Source of the DNA: Sphingomonas radiodurans
Lineage (GTDB): Bacteria > Pseudomonadota > Alphaproteobacteria > Sphingomonadales > Sphingomonadaceae
Length of the DNA stretch: 64,000 bases
Direction: 5' to 3'
Assembly: GCF_020866845.1 (NCBI RefSeq)
Contig: NZ_CP086594.1
Location: 62,001-126,000 of the forward strand
Shown: piece after piece, positions 9,329 through 21,168 of the stretch
How the letters are laid out: every line of letters begins with the position of its first letter
How positions within the stretch are numbered: the stretch's first letter is position 1
Notes under the pieces: model-generated
The model's database searches: none
What the model was told of the DNA's origin: nothing
Seen by the model: the letters and a program-made list of their open reading frames with translations, nothing else
Translations under genes and position numbers: made by a program

Positions 9329-10297
9329 TTACATCTCGCCGCGCTGGCGCCGGATCGCATACCATTTGCTCACATTGGCATTATGCTGGTCGAGCGTGTC
9401 GGCAAACACATGCCCGCCCGTCCCGTCCGCGACGAAATACAGGGCCGAGCTTTGTGCCGGATCGAGCACCGCATCGATCGAGGCCCGCCCGGGATTGGCG
9501 ATCGGCCCGATCGGAAGCCCGGGGCTGGCATAGGTATTATAGCCATTCTTCGCCTGCAGTTCGGATCGCAGAATGCGCCGCCCCAGCGGTTTGCCCTTGG
9601 TAATCGGGTAGATCACCGTCGGGTCGGCCTGCAGCGGCATCCCGCGCTTCAGCCGATTGGTGTACACCGCCGCCACGGTCCGTCGTTCCGAAGGCTTGCC
9701 GGTTTCCTTCTCGACGATCGAGGCAAGCACGATCGCTTGCGCCGGCGTCGTCACCGCGATGCCCGGCTTGCGCTTCTTCCACGCCGCGGCGAGATAATCC
9801 GTCATCGCCTTTTGCATCCGCGCCACCACCGCCGCGCGCGTATCGCCCAACTGGTAGGCATAGCTGTCGGGCAGTACCGATCCCTCGCGCGGCACCTCGA
9901 TCGTGCCAGTCAGCCCCTCGGCCCGCATCAGCGCCGCATGTACCAGCACCGACGGATATCCCTCGGGCACTGGCACCAGCCGCTGGCGCACCTTGCCGTC
10001 CTCAAGCAGCGTCAGGATGTCGGCCGCGCTTGCGCCCGCCGGAATCGCATATTCCCCGGCCTTGATCGGCCGGCCGCTGCCGAACACCCGCGCATAGCCG
10101 CGGAACCGCGTCGCCGAGCGGATCGCGCCTTGCGCCTCCAGCACGCTTGCCGCCCGCCCGAGGCTCGCGCCGTCGGGCACCACCACCGTCAGCGGCTTGG
10201 CCGCCGGCCCGGCACCCGACCAGTCACGCGATACCCAGAACAGCCCGGCGATGATCGCCAGGCCGATCAGCAGTCCCAGGCACCCAAGCTTGCGCAT
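9329..10297 (-). CDS. mltG: Endolytic murein transglycosylase MltG
   Basis: MltG cleaves nascent glycan strands in the periplasm and sets their length. The 322-residue protein has a single N-terminal membrane anchor (residues 4-22), a LysM-like subdomain and the YceG catalytic domain. The motif ASIVEKETG puts the catalytic glutamate at residue 196, matching E218 of the E. coli enzyme, and the YNTYASPGLPIGPIANPG segment is conserved. It follows fabF after 17 nt, as in many Gram-negatives where mltG trails the fab genes. Confidence 0.96.
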   Translation of the reverse strand: MRKLGCLGLLIGLAIIAGLFWVSRDWSGAGPAAKPLTVVVPDGASLGRAASVLEAQGAIRSATRFRGYARVFGSGRPIKAGEYAIPAGASAADILTLLEDGKVRQRLVPVPEGYPSVLVHAALMRAEGLTGTIEVPREGSVLPDSYAYQLGDTRAAVVARMQKAMTDYLAAAWKKRKPGIAVTTPAQAIVLASIVEKETGKPSERRTVAAVYTNRLKRGMPLQADPTVIYPITKGKPLGRRILRSELQAKNGYNTYASPGLPIGPIANPGRASIDAVLDPAQSSALYFVADGTGGHVFADTLDQHNANVSKWYAIRRQRGEM

Positions 10298-10314
10298 TCA
10301 GGATCCCCGGCGCG

Positions 10315-11571
10315 TCAAACCGGCCGCATCACCAGCGAGGCATTCGTCCCGCCGAAGCCGAAGCTGTTGTTCAGCACCGCGCGCACCGTCCGCTTCTTCG
10401 CCACGTGCGGCACCAGGTCGACACCTTCGGTTCCCTCGTCGGGATTGTCGAGGTTCAGCGTTGGCGGCACGATCTGATCGCGCAGCGCGAGAATGCAAAA
10501 GATCGCTTCCACCGCGCCCGCGCCACCCAGCAGATGGCCGATCGCCGATTTGGTCGAGCTCATCGATACGTTGCCGATCGCGTCGCCGAACAGCCGCTTG
10601 ACTGCGGCCAGTTCGATCGTGTCGGCCATCGTCGAGGTGCCGTGCGCATTGATATAATCGATGTCCGCCGGCGTCATGCCCGCCTTCCGCAGCGCCATTT
10701 CCATCGAGCGATATGCCCCGGACCCGTCCGGATGCGGCGCCGTGACGTGATAGGCGTCGCCGGACAGGCCGTAGCCGACGACTTCCGCGTAAATCTTCGC
10801 GCCGCGCGCCTTCGCATGCTCATATTCCTCGAGCACGACAACACCGGCGCCCTCACCCATCACGAAGCCGTCGCGGTCCTTGTCGTATGGCCGGCTGGCC
10901 TGTTCGGGTCGGTCGTTGAAGCTGGTGTTCAGCGCCCGCGCCTGCGCGAACCCGGCGATGCCGATCGGGCACACGGTCGCTTCCGCGCCACCCGCCAGCA
11001 TGATGTCGGCGTCGTCGTCGCGGATCATCCGCGCCGCGTCACCGATCGAATGTGCACCGGTCGAGCACGCCGTCACTACGGCATGGTTCGGCCCCATCAG
11101 CCCGAACTTGATGCTGACTTGACCCGAAATCAGGTTGATCAGCCGTCCGTGTACGAAGTGCGGCGACACCCGCCCGGGGCCCTTCGCCGCCAGCACAAGG
11201 CTCTCGCTCTCGATGCCCGGCAGGCCACCGATCCCCGAGCCGATCGAACACCCGGCGCGCAACCGTGTCGCCTCGTCCATTTCGGTCAGCCCGGCATCTT
11301 CCAGCGCCTGGCCGGCGGCGTCGATGCCATACACAATGAACGGATCGACCTGCCGTTGCACCTTGTGGTCGACCCGCTTGTTCGGATCGAAACCATAAGG
11401 GTGATCGGCAGGCTTCACTTCGCACGCGATGCGGCACTTCTGGTCCGATGCATCGAAGCGCGTGATCGGCCCGGCGCCCGATTTCGCGGCGATGATGTTG
11501 GCCCAGGCGGTCTCGACATCCGCGCCGAGCGGGGTGACGAGGCCGAGGCCGGTGACGACGACGCGGCGCAT
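10315..11571 (-). CDS. fabF: 3-oxoacyl-ACP synthase II (KAS II)
   Basis: FabF condenses malonyl-ACP with acyl-ACP in fatty-acid elongation. The 418-residue product is full length, with the nucleophile Cys169 in TACSTGAHSIGD and the two histidines of the Cys-His-His triad in NAHGTSTMADT and KSAIGHLLGGAGA. It follows acpP after about 170 nt that contain a hairpin followed by a T-rich tract and a tandem 17-bp repeat, so its expression may be uncoupled from acpP. An AGGGAG ribosome site lies about 8 nt before the ATG. Confidence 0.97.
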   Translation of the reverse strand: MRRVVVTGLGLVTPLGADVETAWANIIAAKSGAGPITRFDASDQKCRIACEVKPADHPYGFDPNKRVDHKVQRQVDPFIVYGIDAAGQALEDAGLTEMDEATRLRAGCSIGSGIGGLPGIESESLVLAAKGPGRVSPHFVHGRLINLISGQVSIKFGLMGPNHAVVTACSTGAHSIGDAARMIRDDDADIMLAGGAEATVCPIGIAGFAQARALNTSFNDRPEQASRPYDKDRDGFVMGEGAGVVVLEEYEHAKARGAKIYAEVVGYGLSGDAYHVTAPHPDGSGAYRSMEMALRKAGMTPADIDYINAHGTSTMADTIELAAVKRLFGDAIGNVSMSSTKSAIGHLLGGAGAVEAIFCILALRDQIVPPTLNLDNPDEGTEGVDLVPHVAKKRTVRAVLNNSFGFGGTNASLVMRPV

Positions 11572-11584
11572 TGCGCTACTCCCT

Positions 11585-11619
11585 GAACAACCTCTTAGGG
11601 GGGAACAACCACTTAGGGG
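11585..11619. repeat. Tandem 17-bp direct repeat in the fabF leader
   Basis: Two copies of GAACAACCWCTTAGGGG (W is T or A) lie with an 18-bp period just upstream of the fabF start codon; 16 of 17 positions match. The repeat lies between the acpP hairpin and the fabF ribosome-binding site, so it would be in the fabF leader RNA. No function is known to me. Confidence 0.6.
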
Positions 11620-11657
11620 CAGATTGAAACAAATAATACGATCGCAAAAAGCGAAAC

Positions 11658-11690
11658 GGCTTCCCGCCCTCTAGTCAGGGACGGGAAGCC
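11658..11690 (-). terminator. Hairpin terminator downstream of acpP
   Basis: Read on the minus strand, a GGCTTCCCG(T)CCCT arm pairs with AGGG(C)GGGAAGCC around a 6-nt loop, and GTTTCGCTTTTTGC follows. This is a plausible intrinsic terminator or attenuator for acpP, which is expected to be expressed much more strongly than fabF. Confidence 0.65.
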
Positions 11691-11744
11691 GCTCAAATTC
11701 GGTCCCGGGCCGGCGCGCGGTGAAACCGCGCTGCCGCCCAGCGA

Positions 11745-11981
11745 TCAGGCCTTGTGCTCGTCGATATAGGTGATCGCGTCGCGCACGGTCGTGATCTTTT
11801 CGGCGGCATCGTCTGGGATCTCGACGCCGAATTCCTCTTCGAATGCCATCACCAGCTCGACGATGTCGAGGCTGTCCGCACCCAGATCGTCGATGAAGCT
11901 GGCATCCTCGGTCACCTTGTCGGCTTCGACGCCGAGATGCTCGACGACGATCTTCTTCACGCGGTCAGCGGTCTCGCTCAT
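11745..11981 (-). CDS. acpP: Acyl carrier protein
   Basis: The acyl carrier protein of fatty-acid synthesis, 78 residues and acidic. The motif GADSLD gives Ser37 as the 4'-phosphopantetheine site. The start at 11981 (MSETAD) is preferred over the ATG six bases upstream, because the GAGG ribosome site sits about 8 nt from the second ATG and practically touches the first. It lies between fabG and fabF, the standard fab order, with a terminator hairpin just downstream. Confidence 0.97.
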   Translation of the reverse strand: MSETADRVKKIVVEHLGVEADKVTEDASFIDDLGADSLDIVELVMAFEEEFGVEIPDDAAEKITTVRDAITYIDEHKA

Positions 11982-12066
11982 AAACATGCCCTCTTTCGAT
12001 CGGGGGGTTGGTAATCCTGAACGCAGGTAGAACGCGGTTCGTTTCGTGACAAGTCCGGTATGCGCC

Positions 12067-12807
12067 TCACACCATCGCCATGCCGCCGTTCACATGCAGC
12101 GTCTGCCCAGTGACATAGCCGGCCTCGCGCGATGCGAGATACACCACCGCCGCGCCGATATCCTCGCCGCTGCCCAGGTCACCCGCCGGAATGCGCGCCA
12201 GCAGCGCGGTCTTCTGCGCCACGGGCAACACGTCGGTCATTGCCGATCGGATGAAGCCCGGCGCGACGCAATTGACGGTGATGTTGCGGCTCGCGAGCTC
12301 CTGCGCCAGCGCCTTCGACATGCCGACCAGCCCGGCCTTCGACGCGGCATAGTTCGCCTGCCCCGGATTGCCCGTCTGCCCGACGACCGACGTGATCGAG
12401 ATCACCCGGCCGAACCGCTGCTTCATCATCGGTCGCGCCGCCGCGCGCACCAGCCGGAACGCCGCCTCGAGATTGACGGTGATGACGTCCGACCATTCGT
12501 CGTCCTTCATCCGCATCGCCAGATTGTCGCGCGTGATCCCGGCATTGTTGACGAGGATGTCGAGCCGACCGCCCAGCGCGGCCACTGCTTCCGGAACGAG
12601 GCCGTCAACCGACTGCGGGTCCGACAAATCGGATGTCACTCCGATATGGTTTGCCCCCAAGGTCTCCCGAAACGCCTCCAGTTTCGCCGCGTTCGATCCC
12701 GACACCACCAGCCGTGCGCCGCGCGCCGCCAGCGCCTTCGCAATCGCCGATCCGATCCCACCGGAAGCCCCAGTCACCAACGCCGTCATGCCTGTGAGGT
12801 CGAACAT
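12067..12807 (-). CDS. fabG: 3-oxoacyl-ACP reductase FabG
   Basis: FabG is the NADPH-dependent reductase of the elongation cycle. The 246-residue short-chain dehydrogenase has the cofactor motif TGASGGIG (12-19), NNAG at 87-90, and the catalytic Ser140, Tyr153 and Lys157 (YAASK). It ends [11 protein letters not shown] as FabG proteins do. It sits 43 nt after fabD and upstream of acpP. Confidence 0.97.
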   Translation of the reverse strand: MFDLTGMTALVTGASGGIGSAIAKALAARGARLVVSGSNAAKLEAFRETLGANHIGVTSDLSDPQSVDGLVPEAVAALGGRLDILVNNAGITRDNLAMRMKDDEWSDVITVNLEAAFRLVRAAARPMMKQRFGRVISITSVVGQTGNPGQANYAASKAGLVGMSKALAQELASRNITVNCVAPGFIRSAMTDVLPVAQKTALLARIPAGDLGSGEDIGAAVVYLASREAGYVTGQTLHVNGGMAMV

Positions 12808-12850
12808 TCTCGTCTCCGTTTAGGTCTTCGCGTCTCCACGCAACATCGAA

Positions 12851-13786
12851 TTACAGGTGCTTCAGCAACTGCTCCACGTCATCCATCGACACGACGCTCA
12901 CGGCATCGGCATCGGGGGAAATACGCTTCACCATCGGCCCCAGCACCTTGCACCCGAACTCGACATATCGATCCACACCAACCGCCGTCATTGCCAGCAC
13001 CGACTCACGCCAGCGCACCATTTCAGTCACTTGCTCCACCAGCAGCCGCCGGATCGCATCCGGATCGCTCACCGGTTCGGCCGTGACATTGGCGTAGAGC
13101 GGCACCAGCGGCGCCGCGATCCGCGCCGTCGCCAGCGCCTCTTCCATCGCATCGGCGGCAGGCTGCATCAGCGGGCAATGGAACGGTGCCGACACCGGCA
13201 GCTTGATACCGCGTTTCGCGCCATGCTCCTTGGCCAACGCGATCGCCCGGTCGATGGCGCCGGTCGCGCCCGAGATCACCACCTGCGTCGGATCATTGTC
13301 GTTCGCGACGGTACAAACCTCGCCCTGCGCCGCCGCTGCGGCAATCGCCTGCGCCTTTTCGAGATCGGCACCCAGCAACGCCGCCATCGCGCCCCCCCCC
13401 ACCGGCACCGCCGCCTGCATCGCCTGCCCGCGAAGTCTCAGCAGCCGCGCCGTCGTCGCGAGGTCAATGGCCCCCGCCGCACACAACGCAGTATATTCAC
13501 CGAGGCTATGCCCGGCGACGAAGTCCGCCTTTTCTGCCAGCCGCACCCCACCCTCGCGCTCCAGCACGCGCAGCGTCGCGATGGCATTGGCCATGATCGC
13601 CGGCTGCGCATTCTCGGTCAGCAACAGCTCGTCGCGCGGGCCATCGGTCATCATGCGAAACAGATTCTGCCCGAGCGCCTCGTCGACCTCCTGGAACACT
13701 TCGCGCGCGACCGGGCTGGCGGCGGCGAGCATTTGCCCCATGCCGACACCCTGGCTGCCCTGCCCCGGAAAAATAAACGCTCGCAC
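12851..13786 (-). CDS. fabD: Malonyl-CoA:ACP transacylase FabD
   Basis: FabD loads malonyl groups onto ACP. From a GTG start at 13786 the protein is 311 residues and begins RAFIFPGQGSQ, the family's usual N-terminus; the GTG follows an AGGAG site by 6 nt, whereas the longer frame to 13843 has no such support. The nucleophile is Ser94 in GHSLGEYTALCA, and the catalytic histidine is in APFHCPLM. It is the first gene of the fabD-fabG-acpP-fabF set. Confidence 0.95.
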   Translation of the reverse strand: MRAFIFPGQGSQGVGMGQMLAAASPVAREVFQEVDEALGQNLFRMMTDGPRDELLLTENAQPAIMANAIATLRVLEREGGVRLAEKADFVAGHSLGEYTALCAAGAIDLATTARLLRLRGQAMQAAVPVGGGAMAALLGADLEKAQAIAAAAAQGEVCTVANDNDPTQVVISGATGAIDRAIALAKEHGAKRGIKLPVSAPFHCPLMQPAADAMEEALATARIAAPLVPLYANVTAEPVSDPDAIRRLLVEQVTEMVRWRESVLAMTAVGVDRYVEFGCKVLGPMVKRISPDADAVSVVSMDDVEQLLKHL

Positions 13787-13867
13787 TTGCCACTCCTGAA
13801 ACCGAAGAGGCGCGCGGTAGGCGCGTCGGGGCGGCAGGGTCAACCGGCGGCGTTTGCTTGATCGGTC

Positions 13868-15361
13868 TTACCCGGGCGGCGTGCGGACCAGCACCATGGC
13901 CGGGCTCGGCGCGAACATTCGCCGCGCGATCGGCGCCGGCACCAGCGGCTCCAGGCCCACTGCCCGCAAGATGCCACCCAGTCGAGTCGGCGGCGACAGA
14001 TAGCGTGCCACTACCTCCCCTCGCGGCGCAGCATCAGCCGCGGCAACCACCAGCCCGCCCGGCGCTGCTGGCTCTGCGCGCAGATTACGCTGCCCGATAA
14101 ACGCCATCGGCAGGTCCGCGCGACGCACGTCGCTCGCCTCGCCCGCCACCGTCTCGCCGGGATGCGCCTGCGCGGCGGCGACCAGCGCCTCCATCGCCCA
14201 GCGCGGGTGCGCGTTGCCGACGCTCATCAACAGCAGGTTGCTGCCCACCACCACCGTCAGAATCGCCGCGCGCAGCCGCCAGTTCAGGTGATCGAGCCAC
14301 ACCGCCAGCACCACCACCGCCGCGAGCGCCGCCGCCATGAAATAGCGCGGATTGAGCACCAGCTTCGAATACAGCCCCGACACCAGCACGAAGCTCGCCA
14401 CCGCCATCCACGCCAGCAACGTCAGCGGGCCACGCCGTACCGCCCCCACCATCTGCCACGCCCCGCCAGCAACCGCCGCGCCTGCGAGCCAGAACAGCAA
14501 GCCGAAATCGTCGTTGATCAACAGCACCAGCACCGGATCGATCGGCGGCCACAGCAGGAAATTGCCCTCGCGGTTGGCGGCGCGATCGATATGCTCGTCG
14601 TGGTTGAACGCGATCGTGTAGCGGCGCAGCGGATCGCCGGTCAGCGCATATTGAAACAGCGCTTCGCCCAACAGCACCGCCGCCGCGCCGAAAGCGCAGG
14701 CCAGCAGCACCCGCCGCGAGAATGGCCGCCCCAGCAAGAACAACGGCCCCAGCGCGGCGAGCGCCAGCACGCTCGTCTCGCGGCACAGGATCGCCACCCC
14801 GAACAGCGCGCCGCCCAGCGCCGCTGACAGCAGCCCGCCGCGATCGTCGTCCGCCCGCCCGAGGAGCAACGCCCCCGCCAGCAGCGCCGCCGCCTCGGTC
14901 AGGTCCACGCTCACCGTGGTCGAATGGCTGACGACCACCGGCAGCGTCGCCGTCAGCAGCGCTGCGATCCACCCGGCCCGCGGGCTGGCGACGCTCGCCG
15001 CGAAGCGCCCCGTCACGACCACCAGCACGACGTAGAACAGCACCGCCGTCACGCCGAACGCGGTGTAGTTCTGCCCGACGGTCGCCAGCACGCCCGCAAA
15101 AGTCAGTGTCAGAGGGAAGCGCGTCGACCAGTGATCGCTGCCGGCGAACGGCGGATCGGTCAGCCACCGCAACGCCCCGGCATGATAAAGCGAGTCGTCC
15201 GACGCGATGAAGCCGACCCACCCCAGATACAGCGCCGCCACCATCGCCGCGGTGACGATCGCCAACCATCGCCCCTGCCGCACCGCCCGCTCGCCGGTGT
15301 CGGGCACTTGCTGGCGGATCGTCTTGCCCTGCCGCAGCCCGGGATGATGCATCGTCGTCAT
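13868..15361 (-). CDS. Membrane glycosyltransferase, GT39/PMT-like
   Basis: The 497-residue protein has about ten hydrophobic helices after a short cytosolic N-terminus, and an early loop reading ASDDSLYHAGALRWL. The acidic pair after the first helix and the overall layout match GT-C-fold transferases of the GT39/ArnT/PMT type, which use polyprenyl-phosphate sugars at the periplasmic face. Donor and acceptor cannot be told from the sequence. It stands alone 81 nt upstream of fabD. A second ATG lies three codons in, so the exact start is open. Confidence 0.6.
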   Translation of the reverse strand: MTTMHHPGLRQGKTIRQQVPDTGERAVRQGRWLAIVTAAMVAALYLGWVGFIASDDSLYHAGALRWLTDPPFAGSDHWSTRFPLTLTFAGVLATVGQNYTAFGVTAVLFYVVLVVVTGRFAASVASPRAGWIAALLTATLPVVVSHSTTVSVDLTEAAALLAGALLLGRADDDRGGLLSAALGGALFGVAILCRETSVLALAALGPLFLLGRPFSRRVLLACAFGAAAVLLGEALFQYALTGDPLRRYTIAFNHDEHIDRAANREGNFLLWPPIDPVLVLLINDDFGLLFWLAGAAVAGGAWQMVGAVRRGPLTLLAWMAVASFVLVSGLYSKLVLNPRYFMAAALAAVVVLAVWLDHLNWRLRAAILTVVVGSNLLLMSVGNAHPRWAMEALVAAAQAHPGETVAGEASDVRRADLPMAFIGQRNLRAEPAAPGGLVVAAADAAPRGEVVARYLSPPTRLGGILRAVGLEPLVPAPIARRMFAPSPAMVLVRTPPG

Positions 15362-15556
15362 GCCGCGCGGAATACCAGCGCCGGATGTAGAAATGCTTGC
15401 TTCCTGAACGCTGGTTCATGCCCACCCGGGCTTTGCGACAATTCGCGACCAATTGAGCCTGTTGATGCCACCTGCGGGATACATCCGGGGCCCAGATAGG
15501 TTCTCGACGCCGCGGTTTACCGGCGCCGCAGATTAAGAGTTCAAAAGGAGCGCACC

Positions 15557-15937
15557 ATGTTTAAGAAACTGATCCAGGCGACGATCGCAGCCTCGATGGC
15601 CGCCACGCCGATGATCGCCGCCAGCGCAGAAGCGCAGTCGCAGCGTCGCGAAGTCACCACCACGGTGCAGCAGCGCCCGAACGGCACCGTCGTCCGCAAG
15701 ACCACCGTCAATCGCCAGGTCGTCAACCGCAACAACAACAACCGCGGATGGCGCAAGGGTCAGCGGTTCGATCGTCGCCAGGCCACCAACTATCGCGTCG
15801 TCGATTATCGCCAGTTCCGTCAGCGCCGCCTGTACGCCCCGGCACGCGGGCAGCAGTGGGTCCGTTCGGGCAATGATGCGATCCTGATCGGTGGAAACAA
15901 CCAGATCCTGAACATCATCGCCAACGCACTGCGCTAA
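15557..15937 (+). CDS. Secreted RcnB-family protein
   Basis: The 126-residue product has a signal peptide (cleavage likely after ASAEA, about residue 25), then a low-complexity Arg/Asn/Gln-rich stretch. It ends with [36 protein letters not shown] sequence typical of periplasmic RcnB-family proteins (E. coli RcnB acts in nickel/cobalt homeostasis; the role here is unknown). An AAAAGGAG ribosome site precedes the ATG. A strong hairpin terminator follows, so it is probably monocistronic. Confidence 0.7.
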   Translation: MFKKLIQATIAASMAATPMIAASAEAQSQRREVTTTVQQRPNGTVVRKTTVNRQVVNRNNNNRGWRKGQRFDRRQATNYRVVDYRQFRQRRLYAPARGQQWVRSGNDAILIGGNNQILNIIANALR

Positions 15938-15981
15938 GACTTGCATTTCCGGGGCTGGCGCGTATGGCAGCCCCCAGCACG

Positions 15982-16009
15982 GGCGGGGAGCATCGTCTCC
16001 CCGCCTTTT
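15982..16009 (+). terminator. Intrinsic terminator after the RcnB-like gene
   Basis: GGCGGGGAG pairs with CTCCCCGCC around a 6-nt loop (CATCGT), and TTTT follows directly. It separates the RcnB-like gene from the ribosomal-protein operon. Confidence 0.8.
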
Positions 16010-16079
16010 GCTGTTTGCACGACAGCCGGAGGGGCATGGCATGGGGCCATGTCAGCGATCGGCCAAGGAAGGAAAGTAC

Positions 16080-16448
16080 ATGGCTCTTTACGAGCACGTG
16101 TTCCTTGCGCGCCAGGATTTGGCACAGGCGCAAGTGGATGCGATGGCAGAAGCCGTCACCAAGATCGTGACCGATCACCAGGGCAAGGTCATTAAGACCG
16201 AGAGTTGGGGCCTGCGTAGCATGGCCTATCGCGTCTCGAAGAACCGCAAGGCACATTACGTCATGCTCGAATTCGACGCTCCCGGTAACACCGTTGCCGA
16301 GATCGAGCGCCAGCATTCGATCAGCGAAGACGTGATCCGCTACATGACCGTCAAGGTCGACGAGCATGAAGCCGGCCCGTCGGTGATGATGCGCAAGCAA
16401 GAGCGGGATCGCGAGCGCGGTCGTCGTCGCGAAGAGGAGAACGCATAA
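16080..16448 (+). CDS. rpsF: 30S ribosomal protein bS6
   Basis: bS6 is a small-subunit platform protein that pairs with bS18. The 122-residue product begins [14 protein letters not shown] and has the family's [14 protein letters not shown] segment and an Arg/Glu-rich tail. The ATG at 16080 follows AAGGAAGG; the frame extends upstream but without homology to the family. Its stop codon overlaps the rpsR start (TAATG). Confidence 0.96.
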   Translation: MALYEHVFLARQDLAQAQVDAMAEAVTKIVTDHQGKVIKTESWGLRSMAYRVSKNRKAHYVMLEFDAPGNTVAEIERQHSISEDVIRYMTVKVDEHEAGPSVMMRKQERDRERGRRREEENA

Positions 16449-16672
16449 TGGCCCGTCCCTTCTTCCGCCGCCGCAAGAGCTGCCCCTTCTCGGCTAAGGA
16501 CGCTCCCCGGATCGATTACAAGGACGTACGTCTGCTGCAGGGCTTCGTGTCCGAGCGTGGCAAGATCGTCCCTTCGCGCATCACCTCGGTAAGCGCAAAG
16601 AAGCAGCGCGAGCTCGCCCAGGCGATCAAGCGCGCGCGTCACCTGGGGCTGCTGCCCTACGTCGTTAAGTAA
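16448..16672 (+). CDS. rpsR: 30S ribosomal protein bS18
   Basis: A 74-residue basic protein with the bS18 signature [24 protein letters not shown] near the N-terminus (only part of this stretch is needed for recognition) and ending [10 protein letters not shown]. It overlaps rpsF by one base and precedes rplI by 12 nt, the usual bS6-bS18-bL9 operon. Confidence 0.97.
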   Translation: MARPFFRRRKSCPFSAKDAPRIDYKDVRLLQGFVSERGKIVPSRITSVSAKKQRELAQAIKRARHLGLLPYVVK

Positions 16673-16684
16673 GGAGAAAAGCAG

Positions 16685-17272
16685 ATGGACGTCATCCTGC
16701 TTGAGCGCGTCGATAAACTCGGCGGCATTGGCGACGTAGTTAAGGTGAAGGACGGGTTCGCCCGCAACTTCCTGCTGCCGAACAAGAAGGCGATGCGCGC
16801 CAACGAGGCGAACCGTCGCGTGTTCGAATCGAACCGCGCGCGGATCGAGGCCGACAACGCAAACCGTCGCGCCGAAGCCGAGACGGAGGCCAAGACCTTC
16901 AAGGACGCTTCGGTCACGATCATCCGCCAGGCCTCGAACGCTGGTCAGCTGTACGGCTCGGTCGCGGTTCGCGATCTGGTCGATGCGCTGAACGAGGCGG
17001 GCCACAAGGTGCCCAAATCGGCGATCGTGCTCGATCGTCCGCTGAAGGCGATCGGCCTGTACGAGGTGAAGGTCTCGCTGCATCCGGAAGTGCCGGTGAT
17101 GGTCCGCGTGAACATCGCCCGCTCGCCGGAAGAGGCCGAGATGCAGGCGCAGGGCGTCGATGTCATGGCGCAGGTCTTCGAAGAAGGCCGTGACCAGGGC
17201 GGCTTCCTCGAGGCTTTCGACCCTAACGCAGAGCCCGGCGCCACCGCCGAGGTTCAGGACGAGCCAGCGTAG
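16685..17272 (+). CDS. rplI: 50S ribosomal protein bL9
   Basis: A 195-residue protein beginning MDVILLERVDKLGGIGDVV, with the N-terminal bL9 fold (KDGFARNFLLPNKKA), a connecting helix and the C-terminal domain. It is longer than the E. coli protein (149 aa), mainly through an acidic C-terminal tail, as is common in alphaproteobacteria. It closes the operon and is followed by a strong terminator. Confidence 0.96.
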   Translation: MDVILLERVDKLGGIGDVVKVKDGFARNFLLPNKKAMRANEANRRVFESNRARIEADNANRRAEAETEAKTFKDASVTIIRQASNAGQLYGSVAVRDLVDALNEAGHKVPKSAIVLDRPLKAIGLYEVKVSLHPEVPVMVRVNIARSPEEAEMQAQGVDVMAQVFEEGRDQGGFLEAFDPNAEPGATAEVQDEPA

Positions 17273-17302
17273 GGCTGACCGCCTTTCCGCTTAACGCCAA
17301 AC

Positions 17303-17340
17303 GAAAGGCCCGCCCCGAGCTTGCTTGGGGCGGGCCTTTT
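17303..17340 (+). terminator. Intrinsic terminator of the rpsF-rpsR-rplI operon
   Basis: AAAGGCCCGCCCCGAG and CTTGGGGCGGGCCTTTT form a near-perfect 15-bp stem with a short loop and a T-rich end. Confidence 0.88.
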
Positions 17341-17385
17341 GCTGTCCTGATAAGCGACCGGCATACACCGGTCGGAAGCGCGACG

Positions 17386-17463
17386 TCAGGGGACGGCGAC
17401 GCATGCCCCCACGACCGCCGCCAAGGGGATCAAAGCAAATACGAGCGGGAGGATCTGTTTCAT
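17386..17463 (-). CDS. Possible 25-residue lipoprotein
   Basis: A very short frame reading MKQILPLVFALIPLAAVVGA followed by Cys-Val-Ala-Val-Pro. It looks like a signal peptide ending in a lipobox (V-V-G-A-C), which would leave a five-residue lipidated peptide, similar in layout to tiny entericidin-like lipoproteins. It lies alone between the rplI terminator and the next minus-strand gene. The composition is not chance-like, but the frame is short, so the call is tentative. Confidence 0.35.
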   Translation of the reverse strand: MKQILPLVFALIPLAAVVGACVAVP

Positions 17464-17552
17464 TTCCGAGGTACCTAGATGAAGCTGCCCGGCCTAAATG
17501 CGCGCACTCGATAAAGGTTGCTCAAAGGTGAACGAAGTTCTGGGCGACCCTT

Positions 17553-18038
17553 TTAAACCCGGCATTTCCGCGCAACTTGGAGACCGCGGAGAAACCCGCG
17601 TCGTGCGATTCCGGCATCGATCGCCAGGTTCATCCGCCGCTCAGCCGCACTCGCGCCGCTCACCTCGCGAATGATGCCGCGGAACGGCATGAGCGAATTG
17701 ATCACTGCGGCACCGCCCAGCTTGGCGATATTACGCTTGTTCGTCGTCGGAGAGGTCGAGAAATCCGGGCCAATCTCTGCCGTCAGTGCAGCAATCGACG
17801 ATGCGATCTGCGCGCAGTTGGCAGCACCCACCGGCGTGTAGGGGGCTTCGCTTGTCTTGACGAGCAGTGGCGGAATTTCCTTTTTCGTGATCCCGACGTC
17901 ACGGGCTGGTTGCGTGACGATCTCCTCGGTCGATTGCGCCATAGCGCCAGCCGGTAAAATGAGCGCAAAGGCACCTAACATCGCAATAGGTGCAGCCCCG
18001 AAGCCGCGAGTGACATTGTCTAAAGATTTAACGGTCAT
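17553..18038 (-). CDS. Secreted protein of unknown function
   Basis: The 161-residue product has an N-terminal signal peptide (cleavage likely after AGAMA, near residue 34). The mature part has two cysteines (ANCAQIAS and ARKCRV) about 75-80 residues apart that could form a disulfide, plus an amphipathic region FRGIIREVSGASAAERR. I do not recognise the family. It is transcribed toward the rplI terminator region. Confidence 0.55.
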   Translation of the reverse strand: MTVKSLDNVTRGFGAAPIAMLGAFALILPAGAMAQSTEEIVTQPARDVGITKKEIPPLLVKTSEAPYTPVGAANCAQIASSIAALTAEIGPDFSTSPTTNKRNIAKLGGAAVINSLMPFRGIIREVSGASAAERRMNLAIDAGIARRGFLRGLQVARKCRV

Positions 18039-18147
18039 GCTGTTTCACCTTGCTTACGGGCCGTAGCCTCTAAATTCCTGATGTCGGCGAACGTCTCTGC
18101 CGCATCGGCGTTGCGAGCTCAAAGTAGAAGCTTCAACCCCACTACGC

Positions 18148-21154
<3,007 letters not shown>

Positions 21155-21168
21155 TCGAGGAATAGAAT

